A stretch of 64,000 nt of DNA from Isoetes taiwanensis. Lineage: Eukaryota; Streptophyta; Lycopodiopsida; Isoetales; Isoetaceae. Below, piece by piece: positions 11,481 through 23,038 of this stretch. The DNA lies in assembly GCA_021234155.1 (NCBI GenBank), contig JAJEKV010000003.1, positions 18,960,386-19,024,385 of the forward strand, given 5' to 3'. How positions within the stretch are numbered: position 1 is the first letter of the stretch; each line of letters begins with the position of its first letter. Made by a program: the position numbers and the translations under genes. Under the pieces are notes generated by a model. That model was given only the letters and a program-made list of their open reading frames with translations. It was not told the origin of the DNA and did no database searches.

Positions 11481-13570
11481 CTATAGGTTCTCAAACTTGG
11501 TAGCAACCTTCTCTCTTGCTTTGTTCCATTTGAGCACTAATTCTCCACTCTTGAGTTTACCTTGAAGCTTGTGAGCAGCCTTGAAGGCTGCTATATCCTT
11601 AGCCTTCTTGATCAAGGTGGCATTTTCAGTCTCAAATCTGTGCTCCTCCAAATGCACCAGCTTCACAAACCTTTCCTTCAATGCATTCTCCATCTCCAAG
11701 TTAATTTTGTGTGCTAATTTCAATGAGGGCAACTCAAGTTCTATAGGAACAATGGATTCAATACCATAAACAAGACTAAAAGGGGTATGCTTGGTGGCTG
11801 TCTTTGTAGTGGTTCTATATGCCCATAAGGCATCATGAAGCTTCATATGCCAATCGTTTTGCAAAATGCTTATAGTTTTTTGGAGAATAGACTTTAGTAC
11901 TTTGTTTGTGGAGACGACTTGACCATTTTCTTGACGACAGTAGGCTGACCTCTTGGTGTTTTTGGCTTTGAGAGTTGAGAGCAATATAGCAATGACTTCA
12001 TTTATAAGCTGACTTCCCCTATTAGATATTAGCTTGAGGGGTATACCAAACCTTGCACAAAAGTTTTCATGGAGAAATCTAACAGTGGTCAAGACATTAC
12101 CTTGCTTCAGCCCACTTGGTGAAGTAATCAGAGGCAACAAGGATGTACTCATGTTGTGCAACTGAAGGAGGATCTATGGGACCTATGAAGTCAATCCCCA
12201 CACTTGGAATGGTCCTAGAGATGTGATGGCAGTAAGGGATGCTGGCTGTAAGGTTCTTTTGCCAATGATTTGGCACTTGTGGTAACATTTGATAACATTG
12301 TAGCAATCATTAAAGAGTGTAGGCCAATAGTACATACCCTAACCTTAGGATCTTCTTTGTTGTTGTATCAGCTGTAAAATGATCATGCACTCCTTCGTGG
12401 TAGGCTTCAATGACTAGCTTGGCTTCCACCTTGTCTACACATCTTAATAGCACTCCCTCTTTGTCAATTCTCCACAAAACATCATCTATTAGCCTAAACT
12501 TACTGCATTTTTATGAACCTCCTTTGCTGATTGGTATTCATGCCTTGTGGCAGTTCATCGTGCTCTAAATATCTCCTAATCTCCTGCTGCCAATCTATTT
12601 CTTCTACATGGAGATAACCAGGTCAATATCAATGTTAGAATCAAACTTACCTAAACCTTCTTGAGGCTCATGTTCAAAAAGCATATAATGGAAGATAAGA
12701 GCTTGGATTATTAACAATATGAACAACCTTCATATTGATGTTAGCTTTGGGCTGATTTTTGGCAAAGAACAAGGACATGGGATTTTGCTTCATGAACACT
12801 TGGATGTGACTCTTTTGGAAGAGGTGTCCTTGTCTATCAATTAAAAGCATGAGAGCTACTATACTCCTTTCAAGTCTGAAATATCTAAGCTCTGTATCAG
12901 ACCAGATTTTGCTTGCAAATAAAACAATCCCATATTCTTGAAGCAATGCCAGACCAATGGCTCTTTCAGTGACACACTTATATATACCTGGAAGGGCTTC
13001 TGAGGATCAGGAGATTTGAGTAAAGTGGACTAACATATGGCCTCTATGATTCTCTCAAATGCATCGTGATAAATTTCAATCCACTTCAACTGGAATATAT
13101 TTGCATCCTTTCTTTGTAAGCTTTCCTACCCTAGTGAGGCTTGAGATAAAACTAATAGTATATGAAAAATGAGGCACATACATTCTTAAAAAGCTGGGCA
13201 TACCTAAGAAATTTTTTACCTATATGAGGGACTTTAGTGAAGTAGTCTCTTCAACGCTTCTACCTTACTTTCAACCACTTGGATGCTCTTCGTTGAAACC
13301 TTATGACCTAGCAAATCTCCTTTTGAGCACAAGAACATGTACTTTTTAGGATTTAAGATCACACCTCCTTTTCTACACATAGCACAAAGTTTGGTAAGAT
13401 AAACAAAATGATCTTTCATAGAACTACCTAAACATAGATCATCCAAGAATACTCGAAGTAGAGAAGATGGCATATCCTTAAATATAGAGTCCATTGCCCT
13501 TTGGAATGCGGTTGTGCCATAAAAAACTTGGATGTAGTAAGTACCATTACTTCTTGAAAGGTCTTTCAAA
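11481..13570 (-). pseudogene. Decayed Ty3/Gypsy pol (RT, RNase H, integrase)
   Basis: Reading 3' to 5' on the plus strand, minus-strand fragments occur in pol order. A reverse transcriptase piece lies at 13569-13234 (AFQRAMDSIFKDM and VFLDDLCLGS, the altered catalytic box). An RNase H-like piece is at 12946-12674 and the integrase core at 12306-12097 (GIDFIGPIDPPS, DYFTKWAEA) and 12161-11481 (FGIPLKLISNRGSQ, ENGQV, LHDALWAYRTT, SLVYG). The DYFTKWAEA form is typical of the Tat/Athila branch rather than chromoviruses. Frameshifts separate the pieces, and neither gag nor LTRs were found. Confidence 0.8.
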
Positions 13571-14820
13571 CTTTGACTTGACTTGGGGTCTTCAAGTCTT
13601 TATGACTGTAACCTTGATCCAAAACTCCTCATATGATCTTCAATCAAAGGTCTTACTTGGTTCTTCATTATTGACGTCTAGAGGTCTTTAATACAATTTG
13701 TCTTCAAAATCTATGCTATATTGCCTCATGCACACATATCAAGCAAAATGTTAGCTAGGAATGTGATGTGTGCACATGGCTTTTCTATGCTGCCAAAATG
13801 TGGCAAGCAAGGTTTTTCCCTCGAAAGCTATTCCGGACGAGGATTTTTAATCATGTATAGTAATACATTTGTTGTGCTCTTTGTTTGGGATCCATAGGCC
13901 TTGCTCTTCATAAATTGCATTCAATTCCATTCAATTCTAACATGGATTGTCGCGAGTTTTATCATGTTCCCGCATGTCCATCTCTAGAATCCAACTTGTA
14001 TTATTTCAAATGGATGCTAACTCTCGTCTTTGTTATATAGACTAAGCCATATACACCTTATTACTTGTCGTCATTAGAAGAACACGTGTCTTCATTGGAA
14101 GAGCAGGCAACTTTACCAAGTTCCATACCGATAGCTTTGGGTCTCACCACTGGCCAAAATAATATTGAGGGTTCCTTATACAACATAAGATATTCGATAA
14201 ATATTTTATAAAAGGTTTTAAGGTCATATGTACACGGTTATGTAATCACTCTACGTAAAAAGTCATGATGGTTGCCCTCTTTAGTTTTTATTATGTTCAT
14301 GTATCTAACTTAGAATGTTCAATATATTCAGTAAGAAATTCACTATTGCTAAACATGTATATTTCCATACGATATCTAGAATCTAGAAGGTATCTAGAAC
14401 ACTTAGAAATAGTATAAAGGAATGGTGGCTATAGGCGGCCATATGAAAGGAATGGCGGCTGGAAAAAGACTTGAAGGCAATTATTCGAGTAGACTTATAA
14501 GTTGTAACCCAAGTTTGCACGTAAAATAAAGTATCTCTAAGTATGTTGCATGCTCAATTATCTGGAACTATAGATGATGGCATTGGCAACTTGTATATTA
14601 TTGACCATTTATTGCAGACATGGCATATTGGCAACTTGTATATGGTTGACTTAATTTTCGGATTCGTCAAGTGCCATTATGGCACGCATCCCAAGAAGTT
14701 GACTTTGGAGGTCTAAAGTTGGCCAAATTCAATTTTCCAAAGCCCATTGCATGTGTTTTTCCATGTTATACCTTTTGGTTGTGTTTTGTATGTAAATCTT
14801 AATATTTTATTGTTTGTCTT
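13571..14820. other. Noncoding region
   Basis: AT-rich sequence without a recognisable gene, RNA or terminal repeat. Confidence 0.45.
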
Positions 14821-14958
14821 GTGATGGGGCGTCGACCCCAGGTTTTCATTTGGGCCTTAGCCCCTTGTTTAGCCTTGGCTTATGCCCTTTGTACTGTTTC
14901 GTCCCATAAGCCTCTGAGCTTCCCATGGATATTAAAATTCTATCTTATCTTATCTTAT
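14821..14958 (+). repeat. LINE/SINE 3' end with TCTTA tail, second copy
   Basis: Matches 6984-7095: GTGATGGGGC, CCCAGGTTTT, TTTCGTCCCATAA, CTTCCCATGGA, TTAAAATTCT, then (TATCT)n. This copy keeps a longer middle with repeated GCCCTT/TTAGCC words. No coding part adjoins it, so it is a 5'-truncated insertion or a SINE using the LINE tail. Confidence 0.65.
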
Positions 14959-16130
14959 AGGGAAAAAAAGAATGGAAAATAAGGATTTTTTATTTTTAGG
15001 GCAATGGCTAAGGATGGATGATTGGCAACAAAGGTAATGACTTAGCAAACAAAGGGTGACATGGCAATGTGAGGGTGGTGATGCAGCAAGAAAATTAGCA
15101 AATGACTTACTTCCTAGTCAAAAACTTTGTGTGACATGGATATGACATGGTAATGATGTCGAGGTGATGCGAATGATGTGTGATGATGTGGAGGTGATAT
15201 AATGGAAGCTTTGATATGTATGCGCAATGGTGCTTGGATTTTGAGATTTTAAGGCCAACTTTTTGCCTTTTCTAGAAATGTGATGTCAAAGGCGTACTTT
15301 CTCTCTCTATCTTTCTTTTTAGAGAGAGAAGATGGTTTTGGACCTTAGAAATGGCCAAATTTGATGGAAGTTTAGCAATTTTTCATATGTGATGGATGAA
15401 TGGTGTAGTTTTGACTAGAAAAAATGGTTTTGCGAACTTTAATCTTGGAAATTGGCAATAGTATATGAAAGGAGAGAAAATGAGGTAATAAGAGATGATT
15501 TTTTTGGGTGGAATAATTGTAGCAAAGTCTTGGGAAATAGCAAACCATGCCTTAAGAAGTAACATCATGCTAAAAGCTTGAATCATGCAAATTACCATTG
15601 AATCTTGGGGGGTCTTCCAAACATTCACTTTGTTGTTCTTAACCTTTGATTTTAGGTGTTCAAGATGCTTATATGATTAAATGTCCTTCAAGAAATGCCT
15701 ATATGATGCCAAACCAACGTCCATCTTTGATTTTCCATATCAATGTGTTTTCTACAAGTTGCCACGCAATGGATGTCTCCAAGTTCATGCCTCCTTTGAA
15801 AACAACACATCCTTAAAAAAGAAACTACGACTCTTTAAGAAACCACACATTCTTAAGAAAAAAAACTACAGCTCCTTAAGAAAAACTACATCATATCCTC
15901 GAAAAACCACGCCTTCGTATAAACTACGTGTAGCTTTTTTGGTAATCTTCAAAAAGACAATGCGTGGTTTAATTTTACTATTGTTTTTAACTGTGGAGCA
16001 AATGTTGGGGTTGTTGTGGATTTTTGCTGCAGGAAAAGCTCCACCAACCTAGGAAAAGCTTTGCGGGTCTGTTCGTCGTTGACTTTTTTGGGGGATACCA
16101 GGATCATGTTTCCCCAACAATATTTATCCA
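14959..16130. other. Noncoding region upstream of E0
   Basis: No gene was recognised. It contains (GATG)-rich and TCTCTC/AGAGAG stretches and ends at the 5' edge of the E0 LTR. Confidence 0.45.
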
Positions 16131-17687
16131 TAGGACGTTCCAGCACAGTATACGGTCCCAGGACGTATACTGTACTGCCTCGTCACGCATACACGCCATC
16201 CCGATTGACGTGTACACCGACGTGTAGCACCCTAGGCCTAGGGGGCAACTTGCAAGTGTGTGCATATTTATTCATATGTACACATTTATTCATGTGTATA
16301 CCTTAGCCACTTAATTAATATAGGCAAGTGGGCCATACCCATTTATCCCACATGCTCAAGGGATAATGGAAGCCCATCCCTAACTTATAGTCTATATAAG
16401 GCATAGGAACCCTAACTTTCCATTTTCGTCCACAACCTTCTAGAACTCCGTTTTGCTTGTTCCAAGAGCCAATCCCGACTCCCGAAGTCTGTCTGAGCAG
16501 CTTAGCTCATCAGCTTCCCCTTCTAGCTTCATCTTCAAGCAGTTCTATAGCATGGATGCGTTCAGAACATGGGGAGCAAGCCAGGGATCAGGTATTTTGC
16601 CAATTCAATAGTCTAAACCACCTCCTAGACATAGAGTAAGTAGGTTTAGCCTATTGATTTGCCCATAGCAGCCATCTAGACCTCTAGATATCAAGCCATA
16701 ACTAAAGAACCTAACTCTGTGATTTAGATTAAATCTTATTCTTTAGTTCTTCTATGATATGTATGTGATGATGATCTCTGTGGACTCATTGTATTGGGAA
16801 GGGTGGGTAGAGGCCTTAAAGCCTAGTAGTATGATGCTTCTAGCTAGCCCTCTTTAATGCACTAGTAAATTCGTCCTGTGTACAAGAACCACACCTAGTT
16901 GTGGGTGAAGGGGCCAGACTGGCTTACAAGGAGGTTCATGTCCTGGTTCATGACCACGTCCCTCTGGTAGTAAAGCCCATCAGGGACTACCGTGCACTCG
17001 ACCTAATGCTCTGCCACTGCGTGCGGGCTTTGCATGGGTTCGACACTCTTGGGGTGGTGGACATCTTCCATGGAGTTCAAGTCGAGTACGGGCAGTGGCC
17101 CTCTAGTCACCTTGAACCAGCATGCTAGCCTCTGGAGGGAGTGATCCCTACCTGCCCTATCGGGACTGGGGAGATGCAACCCAGGAGTAGCCCCTTTGGC
17201 TATGCACCCGGGGGGCTACAGTCAGGTCCCAACACTTTTCAACCTACTCTGCAAAGTGTGCACAGGAGGGGCGGATGGAGTGGACTACCCTAAGCCATGT
17301 TCTTATGCCAGCCAAATCCATTGCCATGAATTCTGTCTGCAATGACTTCTGGAGGCCCAAGCCGTCAGTCATCCCCTTTGAGTCTGAGCCTTGGGTAGGA
17401 TCTCCATATGTGATGTACTGATCCTTGTCTATGCAGATATGTGGTGAGCCATCCTTCGTGATGGTCATGTGATGTTGATGTTATATACTGACATGTATGA
17501 TTACGCTTCCGCAGCTAGGTAGGCCCTGAAGGGAGACAGGGTAAAATGACCCCTTCATTCTTCCCATTGGAACTCATCAAGGTTGCAGTGACACGTGGAG
17601 GGCCCTGTATTAGCATGGAGCTGGTATGGAGGATGAACTCCTGTATGTATACGGTGAGTGCACCGTATACGAGCAGGGGACGTCACA
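16131..17687 (+). repeat. E0 5' LTR
   Basis: The left edge (GGACGTTCCAG) and right edge (GGGGACGTCACA) match the ends of the E-I and E-II LTRs in inverted orientation. Internal words are also shared, for example TGCACAGGAGGGGCGGATGG at about 17262. A TATA-like TCTATATAAGGC lies near 16390. The expected TG start is changed to TA. No clean primer-binding site follows (GTTGTTAAGCTAG), so the PBS is eroded or uses another tRNA. Confidence 0.7.
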
Positions 17688-17772
17688 GTTGTTAAGCTAG
17701 TAACAATTAGAAGAATTGGAAACCAAGAAAACTAAAAAGTGAATTAAATTTTGACCAAATGTTAAAAAATGT

Positions 17773-17827
17773 CTCACGGTATGCGCCAGAGCACCAACCT
17801 AAATTTTAGGTTGAGCCCCAGGCACAC
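17773..17827. repeat. Palindrome P1, left part (split by E-I)
   Basis: CTCACGGTATGCGCCAGAGC opens a copy of the 63-bp E0 palindrome. It stops at GCACAC where the E-I LTR begins and resumes with CGTGAG at 45111 on the far side of E-I. This split is direct evidence that 17828-45103 entered as one block. Confidence 0.85.
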
Positions 17828-19477
17828 TGTGACGCTTCCTACTAAATATACGGCTCCCAGCCGTACACTCCGTAGGAAATCCCCCATCCGGTCCTCCGAC
17901 CGCACGGGCCCTCCGTCTATCCCACACTCTGGGGTCACCGTAGTGCGGGAAGGGGACACGAAGGTGTCTTGCGCGCTCTTCCCCTATGGGCTCCTATCAC
18001 AGCAGAAGCATAAACATCGTCAGAACTAGTAATAACAATACATCATACTACCTCGAAGGGTAGCTCATCCACATATCCATAGGTGCAAAGAACATAATCA
18101 TATACCATAAAACATGAGAGCTCCTACCCGTGGCTCCGATACGTAAGGAGGTAGACTGACTGGATAGGCCTCAAGATAGAACAGACCGAGTCATAACAAT
18201 GGCGGGGCTGGCTATAGACAATGGCTAGGGTTGACCACTCCATCCGCCCCTCCTGTGCATACTTTGCAGATGGGCTAGATCAGGCTCTGACATGACTCTA
18301 GCCTGCTGGATACGCAATCCCATGGCACCACCCATCGGGACTACTCCAGGTTGCATCTCCCTGGTCCGTCGAGGCAGGAAGGGTTGCATCTCCCCTTCCC
18401 GGGGTCTAGAGGCTCCTCGGGCGGCTAGAGAATCGTGGCGACACACGATTCCTACCCGACTAAACCCCCCAAAACAAGAGCCAAGCTGACACTTGCAACT
18501 CTTGAGAGACAGGGCGACACCATTGCCCCAGGAGGTGTCGGACCCATGCTCGGCCCACATGAAGTGACCGACCATAAGCCTAGCCCTCTATGGGATCCCC
18601 CGTAGCCCCCACTCGGCAGGGATCCTCCCTCCGCATTGCCTCTAGCCCCGTTGTGTAGTGCCGAGTCACCTCATAGACTCAATAGTCCGGTGGGTTCCTA
18701 TGCACAGGCCGCAATAATAATAGGAACTAAGGGGTCTAAACTAGGAGCATACTACTAAGTAAGGCTACTAGGTCTCTACCCCCCTTCCCAATACAAGAGG
18801 AGCAAACATGATCAACCATCATCTCATCACATAATATCATGGTAACAACATAAGAACATCTTAACCTAATCATACATATCTAACCTACAGTTAGGATTCC
18901 TTGATTAGGGTTCGAGATGTTCAACAAGGGTTCTAGGATGGCTTTACTCAAGATACAACATAAAGACCCATCTGGAGTGCTACTTCCAGATGAACTACCA
19001 TGACTCTACTCCACCTACCTGCTCCAGAAACGCTTCCTCCCATCCCTGGTGTCTCCATTGCTCCTTGACGTGGTCGAGGTCGTGCTCCCTCCATGATCAT
19101 GTACACACTTCGGGGGCTGCTATACCAGGCTAAGCTATGACGAACGATGCTCGAAATGGGGTTTTGAGTGCGTAGATGGGTGTTTAGGTGCTAGAGTCAG
19201 GAAAAAGAGGTCTAGGGTTAGGGGTTTGAGCCAATATAGGTGAGGGTCCACATGGGATGCCACGTGGCACCACTAGGATGGGGCCGTGTGGCGGTAGCCC
19301 AATAGGATAAGGCCATGTGGAAATGGGCCTTATTCTAAGGTTATCTAAGTTAAACAATTAACTTAGATGTGTGCCCCTTGCCACTTCTAAGGTATACAAG
19401 GCTACATGTGTAGACTTGTATGGTGACGGGTCCAGGAATATACGTATTTATGGCATATATTCCCCTGGAACGTCACA
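17828..19477 (-). repeat. E-I 3' LTR
   Basis: Starts TGTGACGC and ends CGTCACA on the plus strand, and is nearly identical to 43457-45103. A polypurine tract adjoins its inner edge, fixing it as the 3' LTR of a minus-strand element. Any open frames in it are incidental. Confidence 0.9.
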
Positions 19478-19490
19478 TTCTCCCCCCCTT
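19478..19490 (-). other. E-I polypurine tract
   Basis: The minus strand reads AAGGGGGGGAGAA directly next to the 3' LTR, the position and composition of a plus-strand primer for reverse transcription. Confidence 0.85.
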
Positions 19491-20316
19491 AGAACAATGA
19501 TATCCTCAGCATTGCGCTAAGGTGACGAACCTACACTATCTCTGCAAAACAACATAAGTATACAACTTTAATTTGAACGATCAACTTCCTATTAAGAGTT
19601 AATTGTCAAAATTTTAGGCTATATTTGTATCTATACAAAATTATATAGCCTTAACAAGGTTACTCCTTATAATAAATCAAAACATTACTTATAAGAGTTA
19701 TTAGGGTTCATAATTTAAATCTAAATCATGGTTCCCCCATCTTCTCGTAATGCGCTCCTCCTCTATGCTCGCTTCTCACTTGCCTGCACGAGTAGCACAT
19801 TACGTTAGTTTAGTTAATAAATTTGTGGTTTTAGGGGACCACCACCCTTACCTAATACCTTGCACTCGATCATGGCCCTTTTGGATTTGAGCTTAAGGAC
19901 CATTTAAGATGATCCCATCATCGCCCATGATCAAGTGCTACCTTGTACTCGGTTACCCGGTGCCGAGTACCCCTAGTGCATCATGCCCCAAGGGTTTTAA
20001 GCTAGGGAACGTCTCACAATCCCATCATCGCGCATGATCACTTTGACCTTCACCATGACCTCTCTATGGCCAGGTGTGCAAGCCCCGCATCATGGCATAG
20101 AGAGCATCTGACCGATGTCCCATCATTGCGCACCATGCCTCACTTCCTCTCTCGCATGACCCTATTGGTCATGCGCACCTCTTGGTGCATGTTGGCCTAG
20201 AGAATGCCTTAAAGGCTTATCTCATCATCGCCTACATGATCCAAGATTCTGGCATATGTATTCCATTAGCTAGAATACATCTGCCAGAGCTAGGGCTAAC
20301 TAAGAAACATACTAAG
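19491..20316 (-). other. E-I 3' untranslated region
   Basis: Noncoding spacer between the end of pol and the polypurine tract. It contains several GATCATGCCC/CATCATCGCGCATGATC-type inverted words but no recognisable gene. Confidence 0.6.
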
Positions 20317-20757
20317 CTAATCTCCTGGCAAGTCGGGGTCGACCAAGTCAGAAACGACTCGCCCATCAAACTCCTTCATAAAGTCCGGGTATTGCTTCTC
20401 CAAATCCTGCTTCAATACCCATGTCGCGTCTTCCACGTGCAAGTGCTTCCACTTGACCAAATACTGCTGAGACCTCCTAGTCTTCTTGAATGACTTATCA
20501 AGAAGCAATTCAGGCACAATTTCAACTTGCTCTTCTGTCATTTCCAACAAAGTTGGAGTATCCAAGACCTCATCAGGGTTAGGATTGTGCCTTTTCAATA
20601 AACTTACGTGGAAGACCTTATGAACTTTGAGATGGGCCGAAAGATCCAACTTGTAGGCTTGGGAGCCCACTCTCTCCAAAATCTTGAACGGACCAGCCCA
20701 CCTAGGGGCAAGCTTCTGCGAAGCTTAGCTTGCTTCACCTTGATCTTCAACCACACA
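20317..20757 (-). pseudogene. E-I integrase C-terminus with chromodomain
   Basis: The frame starts in the integrase C-terminal tail (a GSQAYKLDLSAHLKVHKVFH stretch followed by LLKRH) and ends in a chromodomain, QQYLVKWKHLHVEDATWV, then a Y-P-D-F segment. Chromodomains at the integrase C-terminus define chromoviruses and are known in that family to bind methylated H3 tails and steer integration. The frame is separated from the catalytic integrase by a frameshift near 20680-20757, so this copy would not yield intact pol. Confidence 0.85.
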
Positions 20758-21915
20758 CTATCGCCTACGATGGTGCCTGTCGGCTACACTCTTTTGCCGA
20801 CTTCTTGCTGCTAATAGGTACCCCCTTACTTCTTCCACCAGTTGCTGCATATCTCCTAGCATCTGCTGGGATACTTCAACCTTTGACACAGGATTGTGCC
20901 AAGTATCCAGGGTTAGGCACTGGTACCCGTAATTGATCATGAAGGGAGACATCTGGGATGACTCCTGCTTCGTACTATTGTAGGCGAATTCTACCAAGTG
21001 GATGTAATCATCCCACTTGGATTGCTTATTCCACACATAACTTCTGAGCATATCTTCGATGATGCAATTCGTCCGCTCTGTCTGGCCATCCGTCTGAGGA
21101 TGGTATGCCGTGCTCATCGAGAGCTTGGTTTGGATTGTAGCAAAAAGATCCTGCCAGAATGCACTCATGAACTTGGAGTCTCTGTCTGATATTATCTCTC
21201 AAGGCATGCCATGGAGTCTAAAAATCTCCTTTACAAATAGCTTGGCAGTGTCTAAAGCTGTGTCCGTAGTTTTGCAAGGCACAAAGTGCGCCATCTTAGA
21301 TAATTTATCTACGACCACCATTAGAGCATCTTTGCCTCGTAGAGTTCTAGGATGTCCTGTGATAAAATCCATGCTTACCACTTCCCATTTTGCATTCAGC
21401 ACTGCTAAAGGTTCCAAGGCTCCCGGAATTCGAAGTTGTTCTGCCTTGGTCTGCTGGCACAATTAGCATTCCCGAATATATCTGGCTATCTGTTTCTTCA
21501 TTCCCGGCCAGAAATAGCTACTCCGAATCTTGAAATAGGTCTTCATAAACCCCGCATGCCCTGCTATTGGGCTGTTGTGTGTGTCATGAAGAATTAACTT
21601 CCTTACACCTAACGATTCGGGCACACACAACTTGTCCTTATGGTACAACAGGTTGCCTTCCTTCCTATAATGTTTGAAGGCTTCCCGTTCCTTATCTGTT
21701 CTAGCCTCCTTAAAGAGGCTTGCCCATACCTCCTTGAAATCACCATCAGATGGTAATATCTCCTCAATTTTCTTGCCATACCCACTCGAAAGAGTTGATA
21801 TAGCATTACAATGTGTTCTCGTCTCAAGGGGTCTTCTAGAGAGAGCATCAGCAACCACATTCAACTTACCCGGCTTATAAGCAATCTCAAAGTCATACTC
21901 TTCGAGGAATTCCAT
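20758..21915 (-). pseudogene. E-I integrase
   Basis: Contains the HHCC zinc-binding N-terminus (H-D-T-H-N-S..AGHAGFMKTY.. then C..C near 21463) and the RNase H-like core (WEVVSMDFITGHP for the first Asp; MSTAYHPQTDGQTERTN for the conserved turn before the Glu). Stops or frame changes near 21463 and 21169-21198 break it into three frames. It is preceded by the connection region (EEYDFEIAYKPGKLNVVADA), as is normal for Ty3 pol. Confidence 0.85.
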
Positions 21916-23038
21916 CCACCTCCTTTGCCTTAGATTAGTGGTTGGGTAAAAATGTATTGGAGGCTTTGGTGATCAGTATCTAACTGAAATTTCCTTCCAA
22001 GCAAATAATACCTCCAAATACGAAAGAGCTCTCACAATAGCTAAAAGTTCCTGATCATGGGTTGGATAACGCTGCTCGGTGTCGTTCAACTTCTTAGAAT
22101 CATAGGCTACTACTCTTCCTTCTTGCATAAGGACTCCACATGTTGCTAGTTTACTTGCATCTGTTGCTACTAGCTTGTCCTTATCTGGATCCGGCAGAAT
22201 TAGCAAAGGCTTCCTTAAGCTTTTCAAATGAAGCTTGAACATATTCTAGCCAATGTGCTCTCCAATCTTTCACCTTAACATTCTTAGTGAGGTCCGTCAA
22301 AGGGGACGCCCACTTAGCGAAGTCCTTCACGAACTTCCTGTAATATCCTGCCAGACCTAAAAAGCTTCTCACTTCCGCCATATTCTTTGGAGCTGGCCAA
22401 TCAACTACTGCTTTGATCTTTGCGGGGTCGGTGGAGATCCCTTCTGCTGATATCACGTAGCCCAAGTACTCCACTCTTTTAGTAGCAAAGTGGCATTTGG
22501 AGAGCTTCCCATATAACCGATGCCATCTTAACTTTTCCAACACTCTTCTCAATTGCTGACAATGATCTTCAATGGACTTGCTGTAGACTAGAATGTCGTC
22601 GAAGAAAACAATGACAAACTCATCTAAGAACTCCCTGAAGATGTCGTTCATGAGACACATGAAAGTTGCCGGGGCATTCGATAAGCCAAAGGGCATTACG
22701 GTGAACTCAAAGTGCCCATACCGCGTTCTGAAGGCGGTCTTATGGATATCTTCTTCTTTTATCCTTATTTGATGGCAACCTGACCTTAAGTCAATCTTAG
22801 AGAAAACTTTCGCTCCTTGGAGCTGGTCCATCAAATCGTCTGCCCTTGGCAAAGCATACTTATTCTTTATCGTCTGCTTGTTGAGCTGGCGATAATCTAT
22901 GCATATTCTTAAGCTCCTGTCTTTCTTCTTCACGAAGAGTATGGGTGCTCCAAAAGGAGATGCACTTGCTCTAATAAATCCAAGGTCAAGCAATTCCTGC
23001 ATCTGTTTCTTGAGCTCAATCAACTCCGGGGTGCTCAT
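21916..23038 (-). pseudogene. E-I reverse transcriptase and RNase H
   Basis: Reverse transcriptase landmarks in order are [55 protein letters not shown] and the catalytic box [10 protein letters not shown]. RNase H starts with LVATDASKLATCGVLMQEGR (first Asp) and continues with YDSKKLNDTEQRY. The frame changes at about 22185-22240 and again before the connection region. The two catalytic Asp residues remain, but the reading frame is broken. Confidence 0.9.

Noticed and set aside
17774-18575. Open frames inside the LTRs (also 43800-44189 and 48952-49179)
   Set aside because: They recur only because the LTRs are repeated; no domain or promoter supports coding.
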